Shown here: positions 34,085 through 45,039 of the stretch, one piece after another | Layout of the letters: the number at the start of each line of letters is the position of its first letter | How positions within the stretch are numbered: the first letter of the stretch is position 1 | Source of the DNA: Ptiloglossa arizonensis | Taxonomy: Eukaryota > Arthropoda > Insecta > Hymenoptera > Colletidae | Reading direction: 5' to 3' | Assembly: GCF_051014685.1 (NCBI RefSeq) | Contig: NC_135058.1 | Coordinates: 13,952,811-14,016,810 of the forward strand | Length of the DNA stretch: 64,000 nucleotides | The notes under the pieces: model-generated | The model's input: only the letters and a program-made list of their open reading frames with translations | Told to the model about the DNA's origin: nothing | The model's database searches: none | Position numbers and translations under genes: made by a program

Positions 34085-34535
34085 TTGTGTTCGAAGTGTG
34101 ATTCTAGGTTAGGTTCGCAAGAGCATGTGGTCTACCTTTATACCGTAATTACGAACTCTTTATACTGTAATTAAGAAGAGTGCGTTTAAACTCTTTTAAG
34201 GTGCAATAAGAACGTATTATTATTATTAATTGTCGCAAATGACAGTTGTCGATTGTCCCCCATTATTTATTCTCTTTAAGTCCCTTCTGAAACTGGAACG
34301 GACATCTATCGTACTTCGAGCGTAATTGTAGGTTAGGTTTGCAAGAGCATGTGCACCCCGCCACTGTAATTATTTTCTTATCGTAAATTTATTTTTTTTA
34401 CTTCATTCTGGATATCCTCTTCGCTCGTTTCAGATGCAACAAGTACTTATTATTCGTTACGAGTGACAACGTTAGTTCGCGCGGAAAGAAATATTTATAT
34501 TCGAAGTAGACCTTCATCGTGGTTCGCAGGATTCG
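34085..34535. repeat. ~225-bp diverged tandem duplication with TAGGTTAGGTT
   Basis: TAGGTTAGGTTYGCAAGAGCAT at about 34108 and 34331, preceded in both by a TTCGAAGTGTGATT / TTCGAGCGTAATTG block. Later parts (GCAAYAAG-ACKTATTATT, then GACA-GTTGTC / GACAACGTTAG) also correspond. Two diverged copies. Confidence 0.6.
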
Positions 34536-34772
34536 ATAAAAATATTTATAAACTACAAATGAAATTAGTCTTGAGAACTTAATATTCGCGATGCCGCTGA
34601 TTCTTAAAAATACACTTGAATTCTCAATAATAGATCACTCAAATCTGGAACAAAATCGGATAATTCATAGCAACGAATTTATTATCGTTTTTTCGATCGA
34701 TCTGTGCGATAAGGTCAGGTCAATGGTATCGCTTTAAACTTTTCCTCCGATCAATGACGCAAGTTCAGAGAG

Positions 34773-34820
34773 CAGTCTGGTATTTTGGGTCGAAAATTGA
34801 GGGTTCGTTCTAATTTTATT
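34773..34820. repeat. Solo fragment related to the 136-bp array
   Basis: CAGTCTGGTATTTTGGGTCG then AAAATTGAGGGTTCGTT aligns with CAGTCTACTATTTCGGGCCG then AAAATCGAGGATCGTTT at 21035-21078, the last unit of the array 13.7 kb upstream. Confidence 0.55.
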
Positions 34821-34952
34821 TTTCTACCAAGGAATAATTAGACCGGAATGAAAATTAATAGACGTTTACCTTGTACTATAAAAAACTATACTTTATTTTA
34901 TCGAAACGAATTTCCTTGTTTTTCTTAACTGAAAAAATGACAAAGAAAAAAA

Positions 34953-35505
34953 TTGCCTCGGTCGTGTACACGATTTCGGTTGAACCGTTCACTCGACGGG
35001 CAAAAAATCTTTGGAGAAGATGAAAAAAGAAAAAGAAGAAAAAATCGATTTTATTATCTGAAATTGCCAGACTGCCCCCTTAAGGGAGATGCGTCGGAGG
35101 ACGTCGACGACAACGAGCACGGAAACGGGACGGCGTTAATAATTATTCAACGAAAAAGCGCCACTCCGAGAATTGTATACGATTACGAAGTTTGTCGGCG
35201 TTCCTTAAACGATCCGAGCGGCGACATCGCGATTTACAATGCAAATTCGGGTGGCGCATAACTTCGCAGAATTATCGGTCAAATCGCGAGTTTCGTCCCG
35301 AGCTGTAAATTGTTCGTTCGCGTATTTACACGGAATTAAAGGCGCTCCTTTGAGACCACTCGAATTACCTTACGTCGTCATCCAATTTCTGGAATTACCG
35401 ATCGCGAAACCTATCACGGTAAATGGAGTTCCGCGAGCCGATCTTATTAGCGAGTACAAGTTTCCACGGTATCGACTTCTTTGTTCGACGGTGTACAATC
35501 CGTAA
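34953..35505 (+). CDS. Two overlapping unrecognised frames, possibly one frameshifted ORF
   Basis: Frame 1 (34953-35261) begins at a TTG. It has a basic stretch (EDEKRKRRKNRFYYLKLP) and then an acidic one (GDASEDVDDNEHGN). Frame 2 (35239-35505) is open for 88 codons with a hydrophobic centre (LELPYVVIQFLELPIAKPI). They overlap by 23 bases in different frames. Composition is more protein-like than most frames here and there is no long opposing frame. No start, splice context or family supports a gene, and the alternative is chance. Confidence 0.2.
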
Positions 35506-35509
35506 AAGA

Positions 35510-37010
35510 GCCTTACAAGAAATAATAATAAGAAACCAGCGATTACTTCTCAACGTGTTTCCTTTCGAAAATGTATTCTCTCGGTACTCATTACTTTAAC
35601 GTTAATAACGAACACGTGTAATCGCTTCCTCTGTATTTTTTTATCGATTTCTAAATAACGAACGGAATATCTCGCATTGAATTTTCTAACTTAAGAATAT
35701 TTTCTATCAATTGTTCATACAGCAATATTTAAATACAAAATTATCGTTCGTTTCGATAGCTAAGTGTCTCCCTCACTTTCTCATAACAATATTACAATTT
35801 CTATTAATCGTCACGGATAAATTCTGATATTCTAATAACAATTTTTATTCGCGTCGTTGCAGAGAATCTTCTCCACTGTTGGAGTTTCTCGTGAACCGAA
35901 AATCGGAAGAGGGAGCGACTACAGAAAATGATCTCGCGATGGATAGAAGATACAGGTTGCTATATCCGGTGTCTAGATTCAGAGCCACCCCTCTGACATT
36001 TTCGTCACGCCTATATTTTTCTTTTTTTCGGTCACCCCCCACGGCGTGAAAACACGCGCGCGGTATTCTTAACATTAACGCGCCTATTTGGGAAATGTAT
36101 GCAGGTTAGATCCCAGGCGTACTGGCTACCCCTTGTACCCGGGATTATATTAGCTCCTTTAGGCTTTCCGCGTGAGTCTCCGGCGGAATTTAAATTGACC
36201 CGGATACGATAGCGGCGAAACGAAGGAATGGAATAAAATTTGCAACGTTTTCTCCGGCGGGAGCAACGACTCCGTTCCGCACCGCTGATAAGACGTTTAT
36301 ACTTGCGTCGAAGTTCGGCGCGTGACTACGAAATAATAGCTTCAATTCGTTGCGAGAATATAGAAACCGACTTCGAGTAGAATCTGTATCGAGTAATTAT
36401 CATTACGGATAGGATCGAGTCTTTTGAGTTCGTGCTTCAGTTTTCCAAGGAGATGAAATTGCAATTTTCGAAGAAAATTTGTAGATTTGTAAGTTTAGTT
36501 TACAGTAAGTAGATCAGTATATTTAATAGTATTTAAAATTCATTTAAATAGGAAATATCAAAGAGGGTTGGTTATGGTGTAGTTCCCCCTTTACAAGCAA
36601 CTGTTTAGGAAAATGTAATAGTAATGTTTATACGAAGATAAATATAATGTTATCTTCTCGAAAGAGAACCGCTGATTGATAATACTTTTATAAAGGTATA
36701 ATAAAAAGAAGTAGAGAAATTTTTATTTTACACCATCGACTCACTGTCTTGTACGCGTGCAGTATCGCTTTAAAGTATCGACCACCAAGCATATGCAGGA
36801 ATAATGCGAGACTCGATCGATATTGCTCTGTCTCGCTCACTCGTGTCGTGTCATCCTATTCGTTTACCTTATCGATACACGCGAGGCACGGTCTCGTCTT
36901 GAGATAAATATCACTACCTCTGGATTAAATTATAGTAACTATCGCTTACGAGCTTATCGTAAAATCTGAATTAATCTCGGCGCAATTAATTCCCGATTCT
37001 CCACAACTCT
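35510..37010. other. AT-rich stretch with a moderately GC centre
   Basis: 35510-35840 and 36400-36720 are AT-rich; 36030-36330 is more GC-rich. No gene, array or RNA was recognised. Confidence 0.5.
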
Positions 37011-37014
37011 AAAA

Positions 37015-37440
37015 CCTTGATGTGAAAATCAAAATTCGTTCTACACTTCCCTCGTGTCATTTTTTATCTTGAAAAGAGAGCTTAACGTAAAACTCAAAAT
37101 TTGTTCTACACCTCTCTGGTCACTTTTTCCCTTCGAAAGGGAGCTTAACGTAAAGCCAAAACTTGTTCTACAACTCCCTCTTAGCACTTTTTATCTTCAA
37201 AAGAGACCTTAACGTAAAAATCAAAATTTGCTCTACAACTCCCTCTTATCACTTTCTTATCTTCAAAAGAGACCTTAACTTAAAAATCAAAATTTATTCT
37301 ACACCTCTATTATCACTTTCTCCCCTTAGAAGAAACCTTAAGATAAAAGTCAAAATTCGTTCTACAATCTCTCGCCACTTCCTCTCTCCAGAATAAACCT
37401 AAACGTAAAAATCAAAATTCATTTCACAACTCTCTCTCTC
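37015..37440. repeat. ~64-bp tandem array, seven copies, ending in (CT)n
   Basis: TCAAAATTYGTTCTACA recurs at about 37030, 37095, 37157, 37222, 37288, 37351 and 37413 (spacing 62-66). Units carry CTCCCTCTTATCACTTT, a TATCTTCAAAAGAGA block and CCTTAACGTAAAA. The array runs into a (CT)n tract at 37430-37449. The first four units are the most alike. Confidence 0.9.
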
Positions 37441-37499
37441 TCTCTCTCATAACTCCTCACCTTCTCAAGAGATTATATAACCCAAAGACCAAAATTGGC

Positions 37500-37739
37500 G
37501 CGTGATCGTCCAAAGTCAACGTCGATCCATCGAGACTCTATCGGAACGATTTCACGGGAAATCGTCCACAGAACGTCCCCCACCGTGCCCAATAGTCTTC
37601 ACCGGAGCATTTAACCGATCCTCGGTATCGTGTTCTCGCGTAACGCCACTTGACTCCTTTATTCGGTCTCGCGCCCTCCCCTCTTGTCCTCGGCCCTCGT
37701 CACGGTTAAAAAATGTCGGGCGAATGGATCATGTCCAGA

Positions 37740-37777
<38 letters not shown>

Positions 37778-38324
37778 GAGAAACAATAAGGAGGCGAACG
37801 AGTAGGACAGCGTCGGGCATTGTTCGCGGTACGAGGCGGGCGTCGCACGTACGGTGGGTCGCGCGCGTCCCCGTAACGCATTCTGCTTTAAGGCCGGTCT
37901 CGGGCTGCTCGTAAGCAAATTAGAATGGCGCACGTGGCTCGCATAAGTCGGCTCGCTGTCTGCGTGCTCCGTGTGGGGCACGTCGGGCTGGATTTGTAAG
38001 GCCACCCCTTTTCCTGCCCGCGTCCTCCGGTATACCTCTCCTCCACCCCCGACCCGACCCCTCCACGCCAATGGGCTTTTCTCCTCTTCTTCGCCCGAAG
38101 GGCACGGACACATCGGCAATTACGCCACTTTATTGCTAGGGTTACGTGTCGTGCGCGGAATTAATGCAATCCGCTGGGAGCCAGGGCGGTCGGAGCGTTC
38201 TCTCTTTCTTTCTTCGGCCGCGAGAATCTTTTCACGGATCGTGACGTTCCCTCGCGACGATTCGACTCTTGCATACGCCCTCATCCCGAACGGTCCACGT
38301 CTGACGATCACGAGAACACGATCG
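37500..38324. other. GC/CpG-rich block upstream of the 38325 exon candidate
   Basis: Overlapping frames on both strands (137 codons minus, 143 codons +) show the composition effect. It could be promoter and 5' UTR of a + strand gene if the exon at 38325 is real. Contains the (CTGG)9 tract. Confidence 0.3.
37741..37777. repeat. (CTGG)9 microsatellite
   Basis: Nine perfect tetranucleotide units. Gives the AGWL repeats in nearby frames. Confidence 0.95.
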
Positions 38325-38376
38325 ATGGATTCCGTTTCGGTTTCGTCTTCTGGGTACCAAGTTTGGGGTGGACCCG
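38325..38376 (+). CDS. Candidate first coding exon
   Basis: ATG to the last base before GTGAGT: 52 bases encoding MDSVSVSSSGYQVWGGP with one base of the next codon (CCCG|GTGAGT, phase 1). The donor matches the consensus at all six intron positions. The frame is open upstream to 37971 and would end 8 codons past the donor if unspliced. It lies at the edge of a CpG-rich block, the usual place for an insect first exon. No family is recognised from 17 residues. Against it, the Kozak context has T at -3, and donors of this quality arise by chance. Confidence 0.3.
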
Positions 38377-38379
38377 GTG

Positions 38380-39390
38380 AGTCTTCTGCGTCGTTCGATT
38401 AATAATATTATAATATTATCGAGAAGGATACGATATTATCATGCGAAGAAAAGTTGGATTAAATAGTGGAAGCTTTGTTTGGAAACGTTTGTACGAGTGA
38501 TGCGTAGATATGGGTCAGTATGGAGCCAGGCTGTGATCTCGTTCAGTTGGCCAAAGAGGTGGTATTGCGAGGGTCAAGGAAGATGACTGTTGTATCGTAG
38601 GATAACTTTGTGATCTTTATGGGATCACTTTGCAGTAAAGTACTGTATTTCGATTTTCTGAACGGTCCAACAGCTCCGAACAGCGGACGTGACGATACCC
38701 TGGCAGGAAGTAGCTGCACAGTCGAGGTTATCTCGTAGTGGACCCGTGGTTCTGATTTCTACCAGGTGACTGTTTTAGGATTCAAGCATCTGGCAGAGCC
38801 AATGTCTGGTACCCAAGTTCTCAGGGGGTATCTGACTACCAGATGTTAACTGGTGCTACTCGGTTTGTACAGAGATTTCGCTAGGAAGGACGAGAGTCCA
38901 CCTAGCTGGGAGAGACTTCGAGCAAGTTGCATCGAGAAGCGTTTCAAGGTCCGAAACGAAGTTGGGCAGATTGGTGCCAAGACTACGCAGTGTCGAGACG
39001 ATTTTAGATGTTACACGAAAGATGCAGTAGGACGAATGAACGATTTTAAAGGCGGAGGAACTATCGATTCGGTGACAAAGGTGTCAAACTAGGTGCAGAC
39101 TATGTTCCAACTATGTTCGATGATACACCAAACTGACTCTTAACTATTGGTGCTAGAAATAACGACGAGGGTGATACGCAAAGGTTTAGATAATTCAATT
39201 GTGTCGTATTACATTACAATATTATATCTGTATCGATAATTCAAGATATCTCTAATATCCAAGAAGTATAATTGACCAAGACACCCGATGGAGGGTTCGG
39301 TTGACGCGAGAAAGATTGTTCACAACGAAAACCTATTCTGGTTCTTCGAAAAGTCATTTCGTTTCTTTCGGTGAAAAGGAAACACGATTT
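38380..39390. other. Non-coding stretch with lower CpG
   Basis: 38500-39150 has fewer CpG than its neighbours. A 79-codon + frame (38853-39092) is unrecognised. No repeats stand out. Confidence 0.4.
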
Positions 39391-39401
39391 TTTAGAGCGT
39401 G

Positions 39402-39470
39402 TAAACATCTTACTAAATTATACATTCTCCATTTTGGAAAACGAAATTACTTTCCGAACGACCCGATACT
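39402..39470. repeat. Dispersed repeat C, copy 1
   Basis: AAACATCTTACTAAATTA, ACATTCTCC and TTTCCGAAC blocks align with 41272-41337 at roughly 75% identity in the same order. The copies are 1.87 kb apart. Confidence 0.6.
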
Positions 39471-39479
39471 TTGCATCGA

Positions 39480-40740
39480 TGGAAAACGTTGAACCGTGCA
39501 GAAGGGATACGGTACAGAAGTTAGGAATTGAAACGAGTCTACGAGCCTCTTAAAATGTTCCAACCACAGGAAGGTATTAGGTAGTCATTCGTCCAATCAC
39601 TGACCGTGCTTGGCGCTCTCCGGCCGCGTCTGGTCTCGGGGAGCGGGTTCGATTCGAATCCTCAATATGCCGCGACTAATTGAATTCGAGAGAATCGATT
39701 ATGCAGGGCTGCTCGTGCCCCGCAACGTAACGTTTAACGGCGTGATTACGAACAGACGGAGCGGCGGCTTTTCTTCTCGTATCGATTTCATTTGTTCGTC
39801 CTTTTTCAATGGAACGCTCAACACGGCCGAGAAAAAGCGCTCCCGACGCTTCTGTTCGTTTCGCGCTGAAATATTGTAAACATTGGAATTTGCTCGGGGA
39901 TTCGAGTGCAGCATCGATATTGAATGTTCTCTTTCGCGCTGTCTGGTAACGGTGTATTTTTATTGCGACGTCCGCAGTTTCCCAGCTCGATACTAGAAAT
40001 AATGAATAATGTAACGAGCGCCCTTATTAACGTGGAACATAAGCGGTGCTAATGAGGACACAAATATTTACGGGAGAACTTGCTTTGATAATGGATGTCC
40101 GATTTTTCTTGCGTCAGGTTTTGCAGTACATTAGGGGTGTACTAATTCCCTCGATACATTTAGAAGATCAACCATTATTGCGGAAAATTATTTTAACTTT
40201 AATTGTACGCGCAGTTTATTTTATTCTCACTGTACGTGCACTTCGTTTTTATTATTATTATTATTATTTAGAGGTCTTTCTGTAAATATCAATAAACGAT
40301 AATTATTATTTAGAGTTTCGTAGATATGAATAAACGATTATTATTATTACTGTTCTTCTTGTTCTTCTTTTCCTTCTTCTTCTTTTTCTTCTTCTTCTTA
40401 TTATTATTCAATCGAAGAAAAAACGCTCGAAGCGCACTGGAATAATATTATCGGAAGGTAAGGGTATAATAAACCGTGAGAATCGAAAATTCTCCCACCT
40501 ACGGAACCATAATTCCACGCTGGAAACGTTTAACCCCCTTCTCGTTAATAACAGGACGTCGAATCACGGAACGTCTATGACATCGAGAGCGTCACCGTGC
40601 AACACGGAAGCGTGCACGAACGACAAGACGAGCAAACAAAAACATCTCCACGGATAAAATGTAAATATCCACGTCGGAAGGGTTACGAGACGGGACTTTT
40701 ATCTAAAATGAAATTACGGTTGAAAGTGCTAGCTGCGTGA
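39480..40740. other. Mixed stretch with (TTA)n and (TTC)n tracts
   Basis: A 79-codon + frame (40046-40285) runs into the TTA tract. A ~47-bp tandem duplication (ATTATTTAGAG to AATAAACGAT, 40262-40345) bridges the two microsatellites. No recognised gene. Confidence 0.45.
40249..40410. repeat. (TTA)n / (TTC)n microsatellites with a short duplication
   Basis: (TTA)n at 40249-40270 and 40338-40350, then TTC-rich to about 40408. Between them a ~47-bp unit is duplicated. Confidence 0.8.
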
Positions 40741-41271
40741 ATACATTCTAGACGCGGTGGCGCACCCTCGCTCAATTTGAGTTTTATTTATATCCTCTTG
40801 GGGGTAAAATGGGCATTGCTATCGCCACGGCCGTCAATTGTGCTCTGTCGTCCCTCGTTTCGGCTTCACTCCGCAGCTCTTTCCGCGCAGAAACGCGCCT
40901 CGACGCAAACAAGTGGCCCCGTAAGCGATCGTCGTTCCTTTTTCCCTTCGAATCCCATCGAATTCGATCGCGTTCGATCATCGATCTTCGACCTTGGACG
41001 TCTTCAAATTTCCACTCCGCGCAACTTCCATTTACTCGAATCGAGTCCCACTAATCCGGTATATCGTATATCGCGACATCGTAACTTCAATCGTCCCCCA
41101 TAATCATTTTTCCACAGCTGGACGAAACGTTATCATCCCTGTCGTTGCTCACGTTACACCTGAGCATTGGAAAAACGCTTTGAAAGTGTATATCGCACGT
41201 GGAATTGAATTTTGTTCCGCTGGTGAAAATTAAAATTTTGTTCTTCGTTATTGTATCTCCGCGAGAATATT

Positions 41272-41337
41272 ACAAACATTTTATCAAATTACATATTCTC
41301 CGTTTTTAAACAAAATGACTTTCCGAACAATCCAATA
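41272..41337. repeat. Dispersed repeat C, copy 2
   Basis: Partner of 39402-39470 (AAACATTTTATCAAATTA, CATATTCTCCG, GACTTTCCGAAC). Confidence 0.6.
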
Positions 41338-41834
41338 TATTAATCGCGTCTAAGTTAATATTTGTATTCGTTAATATACCCGAGACGTATACCTAGTATC
41401 CAACTAGTTCTCGGTCGGTAACAACGGTCGTTTCTTTCTCGTCTCTACGATGGCGTGGGTCCGAACAGACCCAAACTCGATATACTCAACGCACAGTCAA
41501 GGTACAACGTATGTTCGTAACGTATTCGCGTGCCAAGTACTTTGCACAATGACGTACGTATCGTGGGCAGCGTCCCGCGGGGCGTGAAACGTTTAAATAA
41601 AGGAAACTCTGCAATCTGGGAATTACGAGTCCCGTGATGGCACCGGACACCCAGAAAGCTACCGATCGATCGCGTCGCGCAAACGACGAACGAACACGAC
41701 GAATCAACACGGAACCGCGAAACAACAAACCAACCTCGCGCATCGAAACGACGCCAACGCTCTAGATGACTGGAAACGCGTCGCGTCACGTCGCGTCGTT
41801 TCGTAAACTTCACCGTCTGAAAAGGAATACTTAC

Positions 41835-41938
41835 CTGCGTAGGTATATGACGAGCCCTGGAACAAACTGACGCCCCACCAACCTCCTCGATAGCGCTGCA
41901 AGTAGAACACGATGAATCCGAGAAAGTTTCTATCGATC
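41835..41938 (-). CDS. Candidate internal exon with an excellent 5' splice site
   Basis: On the minus strand the segment ends CGCAG|GTAAGTATT, complementary to the U1 5' end along almost its whole length. Two 3' splice sites are possible: CTCGCAG before 41938, and the pyrimidine-rich GTGTTCTACTTGCAG before 41895. One open frame reads YRGGWWGVSLFQGSSYTYAG at its end, unusually Trp/Tyr/Gly-rich for a chance frame. The other open frame is AIEEVGGASVCSRARHIPTQ. Length is 104 or 61 bases. No family recognised and no partner exon identified. Confidence 0.3.
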
Positions 41939-41976
41939 CTGCGAGACAACGGCTCCCGTTACCCTCCGCGTCCCCC

Positions 41977-42000
41977 CTCCTCCTCCTCCTCCTCCTCCTC
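41977..42000. repeat. (TCC)n microsatellite
   Basis: Eight TCC units, just upstream (minus strand sense) of the exon candidate at 41835-41938. Confidence 0.85.
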
Positions 42001-42470
42001 GTCCCTCCCTCGCTTTAAAATTTACATGGATCCTGCGAGAATCCAGGTTCCCCGCTTCTCCAAGGTTTCTCTTGCTTCCCGCTCGAAAGTTTTTCCAAGA
42101 CGCACGCACATTAAAGCGCGAAGCGTTCTCTGATTACCCTCGAGGTCGAAGGGTGATCCGAACCACCCATTTGGAAATGTTGTTAACGATAATAAACAAT
42201 AATACCCGTTAAATATCGATAATGCGCGTTATTGAAATTTCTCGATATTTATGGTTAGGTTCCATCATGGATATTAATAATATATCGATAAAGCTTGTTA
42301 TTAATAGTTTAAAGCGCGGAAGGTCGGTGTCCGATTTAACACCGTTAATAAATATCCAACGGAGAAATTACGTTTCCGAGCAGGTTCGGTGTATACGTGT
42401 TCGTACGAAAGAATTATCGGGTCGTTTGTATTCGGTTAAACTCGAATTATCCGCTTTTTGATTCGTCGAC

Positions 42471-42680
42471 ACGGATGGCCGAGTGTTTCCATCCCCGCTC
42501 TAGTTTACAGGCTAGAGCATTAATCATATACATAACTTAAATCGAAAACTAATCGTATTCTTAAATTAATTTACCTTTCCTTCTTCTTAATTTCAAAGAT
42601 ATGTACTGTTCGTCCATGAGAAGATGGCCAACGGGTGTTTCCATTCCTACTTTAATTTACAGACCAGTAGTTCCTCTACC
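42471..42680. repeat. Direct repeat of ~50 bp, 150 bases apart
   Basis: GATGGCC-GTGTTTCCATYCC followed by TAGTTTACAGGCTAGAGCA (42475-42530) and TAATTTACAGACCAGTAG (42623-42680). Confidence 0.6.
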
Positions 42681-44800
42681 AACGCATGTATCGTCGTTAT
42701 TGGTCGAGGACAGTGACGAAGATCGACAGTGGTCAGTAAAAACAATGCGTAAGAGAGCTGGTAGACCGTGAACTAGGACAAGGATGTAAACACTCGTTGA
42801 CCTTCTTCTCACGGACGAACAGTACATGGTTTGCTAGAAATAGGAATAAGTTCACGGTACTTCTAGCGTTAAAGTTACAACTATCGCATTATCGAATCCG
42901 AAAGAACTTTTCCCTATATCGAGAAATAGCACAAATTTGGAAACATGGACGCACAAATTACAAAAAAAAAAAGAAAACAAAAATCGAAAAGCCCGAGGAA
43001 AATGATCGTTCGTGCTCGAGTCTGATAGGTTCGTTCTGAATTAAAATGAAATCGACGTTATCGTTTGAAATTTATCGGGCACGTTCGAGTTTATATTTTT
43101 TCTACACGCTCGCCGATACCGTGGCCGAGTAAATAATCCAACGTGTATCGATCGTTGTCTCGCCGTTATGGACAGCGCATCCCGAGATTGAACCGAGCGG
43201 AGGTTATGCTCGCGGTTAACGTTTCTAGAGGAGCTCCTTGGACGCGGGAATCGCGGAACCCCGTTCGCGGTCTTTATTTCATCGGACAAAGTCGTAAATA
43301 GGAACGCGGGAACTCTCCCCTCCTACCGCGGCCTCTTCTCCCGCTTCGTTTTAGAGCAGACACGGCGCACGGCGCGACCATAACCGCACAGGAGGGTCGC
43401 TGGCAAAAGTGGTAGCCTCCAGCTCGCGTTTCTCGCTTTTTTCCTCGTTGGTTTCTATGCTCCGTTTCCAACGGAGCCTTCGCTGATAGAATTCCCGCTG
43501 ATGAATGAAAATTATTCGCCGCCCCCGTATCGAGTTACCCCTCTCCCGGCAGCACGGATCGATCCACGAGATTAACAGTTCGGATGAAAAAATTTAAAAA
43601 AGAAAAGAAAAAAAAACAGAACCGAGTACAGAGAGAGAGAGAGAGAGAAACACCCTTGACTGATACGATTTGTACAGCGAGGGAAACGAAATATCTAACG
43701 ATTATATCGCTCTTCGGGCGGAGCGTATTGTTCCGCGCGTCGATTGCGAGTCGATTCCCAACGAAGCCGATAGACGACTATATTATGCGCTTGATGGGAT
43801 TCTGCTTGTCCTATAAAAATCATCCCCTCCGTGGTTAAATATAAATCACTTTCCCCCGTGGACACAATATCGCCGGGGCGAAAAAAAAAAAGAGTTTTGT
43901 ATTCTCATCTTCGAACTGAAGGCTTGTCACACCGGATAACACGGTCGTTTGTTCTTCGTTTACCCGGCCAGTGGAGGACGTTCGAATTGACAGATATAAG
44001 AGCGCAGTTTTGTAGCGACCAAACAGAGATAGCGGTTAATTCAGTTTCGAAGAACGACGCAGGATAAATGTATACGTGAAACGCGTCCCCAACAATCGAG
44101 AGAATCTTCAAAAATTGTTCTTCAACGTACGCAAATTTGAACATTCGTTTGACAAAATGATTCTCGGTGAAGAATTTTTTCAGACGTACGCGAAACTTTC
44201 ACTTTTCTTCGATTTTTTAACAAATCTCGAATCGCTGTAAAACAAGAGAGCAGATGAAGAGAAGGATGAAAATTTCACGCGATGTATTTGCTAGTCTTTG
44301 CATTTTTAAACGTTTAAATTTTATCGAATCCTACAACAAGTCGCAAAGTATCCTTGCTCCGAATAACGAACCGATATAACCTAGTTTATTTATCACTCGG
44401 TGGTAGACGTAAGACGAAAGATGAAACAAACGAAACGGAGCAAGACGTGGATGAAAATCGGGACTCATATTTCGCGCGATGTCATCGTTGGATACCAATC
44501 TGCTCCAGAAATTCTCCGAAACTTGTACATACTTAAGTTCCTACAGTTACTCGGTAGTGTATATAACCTAGAGAAGATCCTGCGTCTTATCACCTACTCC
44601 CGGGACCAACCCTTTTGACTAGTAATAAACTGGGTTTCTAGCTCAGGTGCTTAAGCACTCTAAAACCAGATTCCCGCGTGTGCGGCGCGCTGCACGTAAC
44701 ACACTCGATGCAGTTAAAAAGCATCGGCTTTCAAAAGCAGCGTGCACTTAAGAGGCGTCCCAAGCGTATTTCGCGCGGTACGCATGTGGGAGCGTGGCTT
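42681..44800. other. Mixed stretch without a recognised gene
   Basis: 43040-43560 is moderately CpG-rich with short frames on both strands. A (GA)n tract lies at 43630-43649. 44090-44340 is AT-rich. Nothing else was recognised. Confidence 0.4.
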
Positions 44801-44802
44801 AA

Positions 44803-44975
44803 TCTGCGACGAGAACTGAGATTAGCCAGATTTTCAACTTGGTAGCCTACATACCGTTAATAGCTGCGCATACAGGGAGGAGTACTCGGTCTATCAGATT
44901 GCTCCGCAGAGTTTCAAATCTTTACCTACCCCTGAACGACTTGCCTAGACTCGTTAGTATCGGCGGGTTTGAAAG
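44803..44975 (+). CDS. Candidate exon ending in GAAAG|GTAAGTC
   Basis: The frame is open from a TAA at 44800-44802 and contains no ATG. Its last third reads VSNLYLPLNDLPRLVSIGGF, well balanced and not low in complexity. The donor matches U1 at 8 of 9 positions. A 3' splice site is possible at GATTGCTCCGCAG (exon 44910-44975, 66 bases), or further upstream. Unspliced, the frame stops within the donor (AGG-TAA). No family is recognised. Just after the donor, a 27-bp unit (CTCTTYAAACGTAGACRC) is duplicated at 44982-45035. Confidence 0.25.
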
Positions 44976-45039
44976 GTAAGTCTCTTCAAACGTAGACACT
45001 TAAATGTCTCTTTAAACGTAGACGCCACGTATGCTGATA

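Noticed and set aside
39640..39670. GGTTCGATTCGAATCC resembling a tRNA T-arm
   Set aside because: The stem bases do not pair as a T-arm and no anticodon, D or acceptor arm fits around it.
41828..41844. ATACTTACCTG-CGTAG resembling the 5' end of U1 snRNA
   Set aside because: Similarity ends after ~16 bases and no Sm site or stem-loops follow. It is better explained as a consensus 5' splice site on the other strand.
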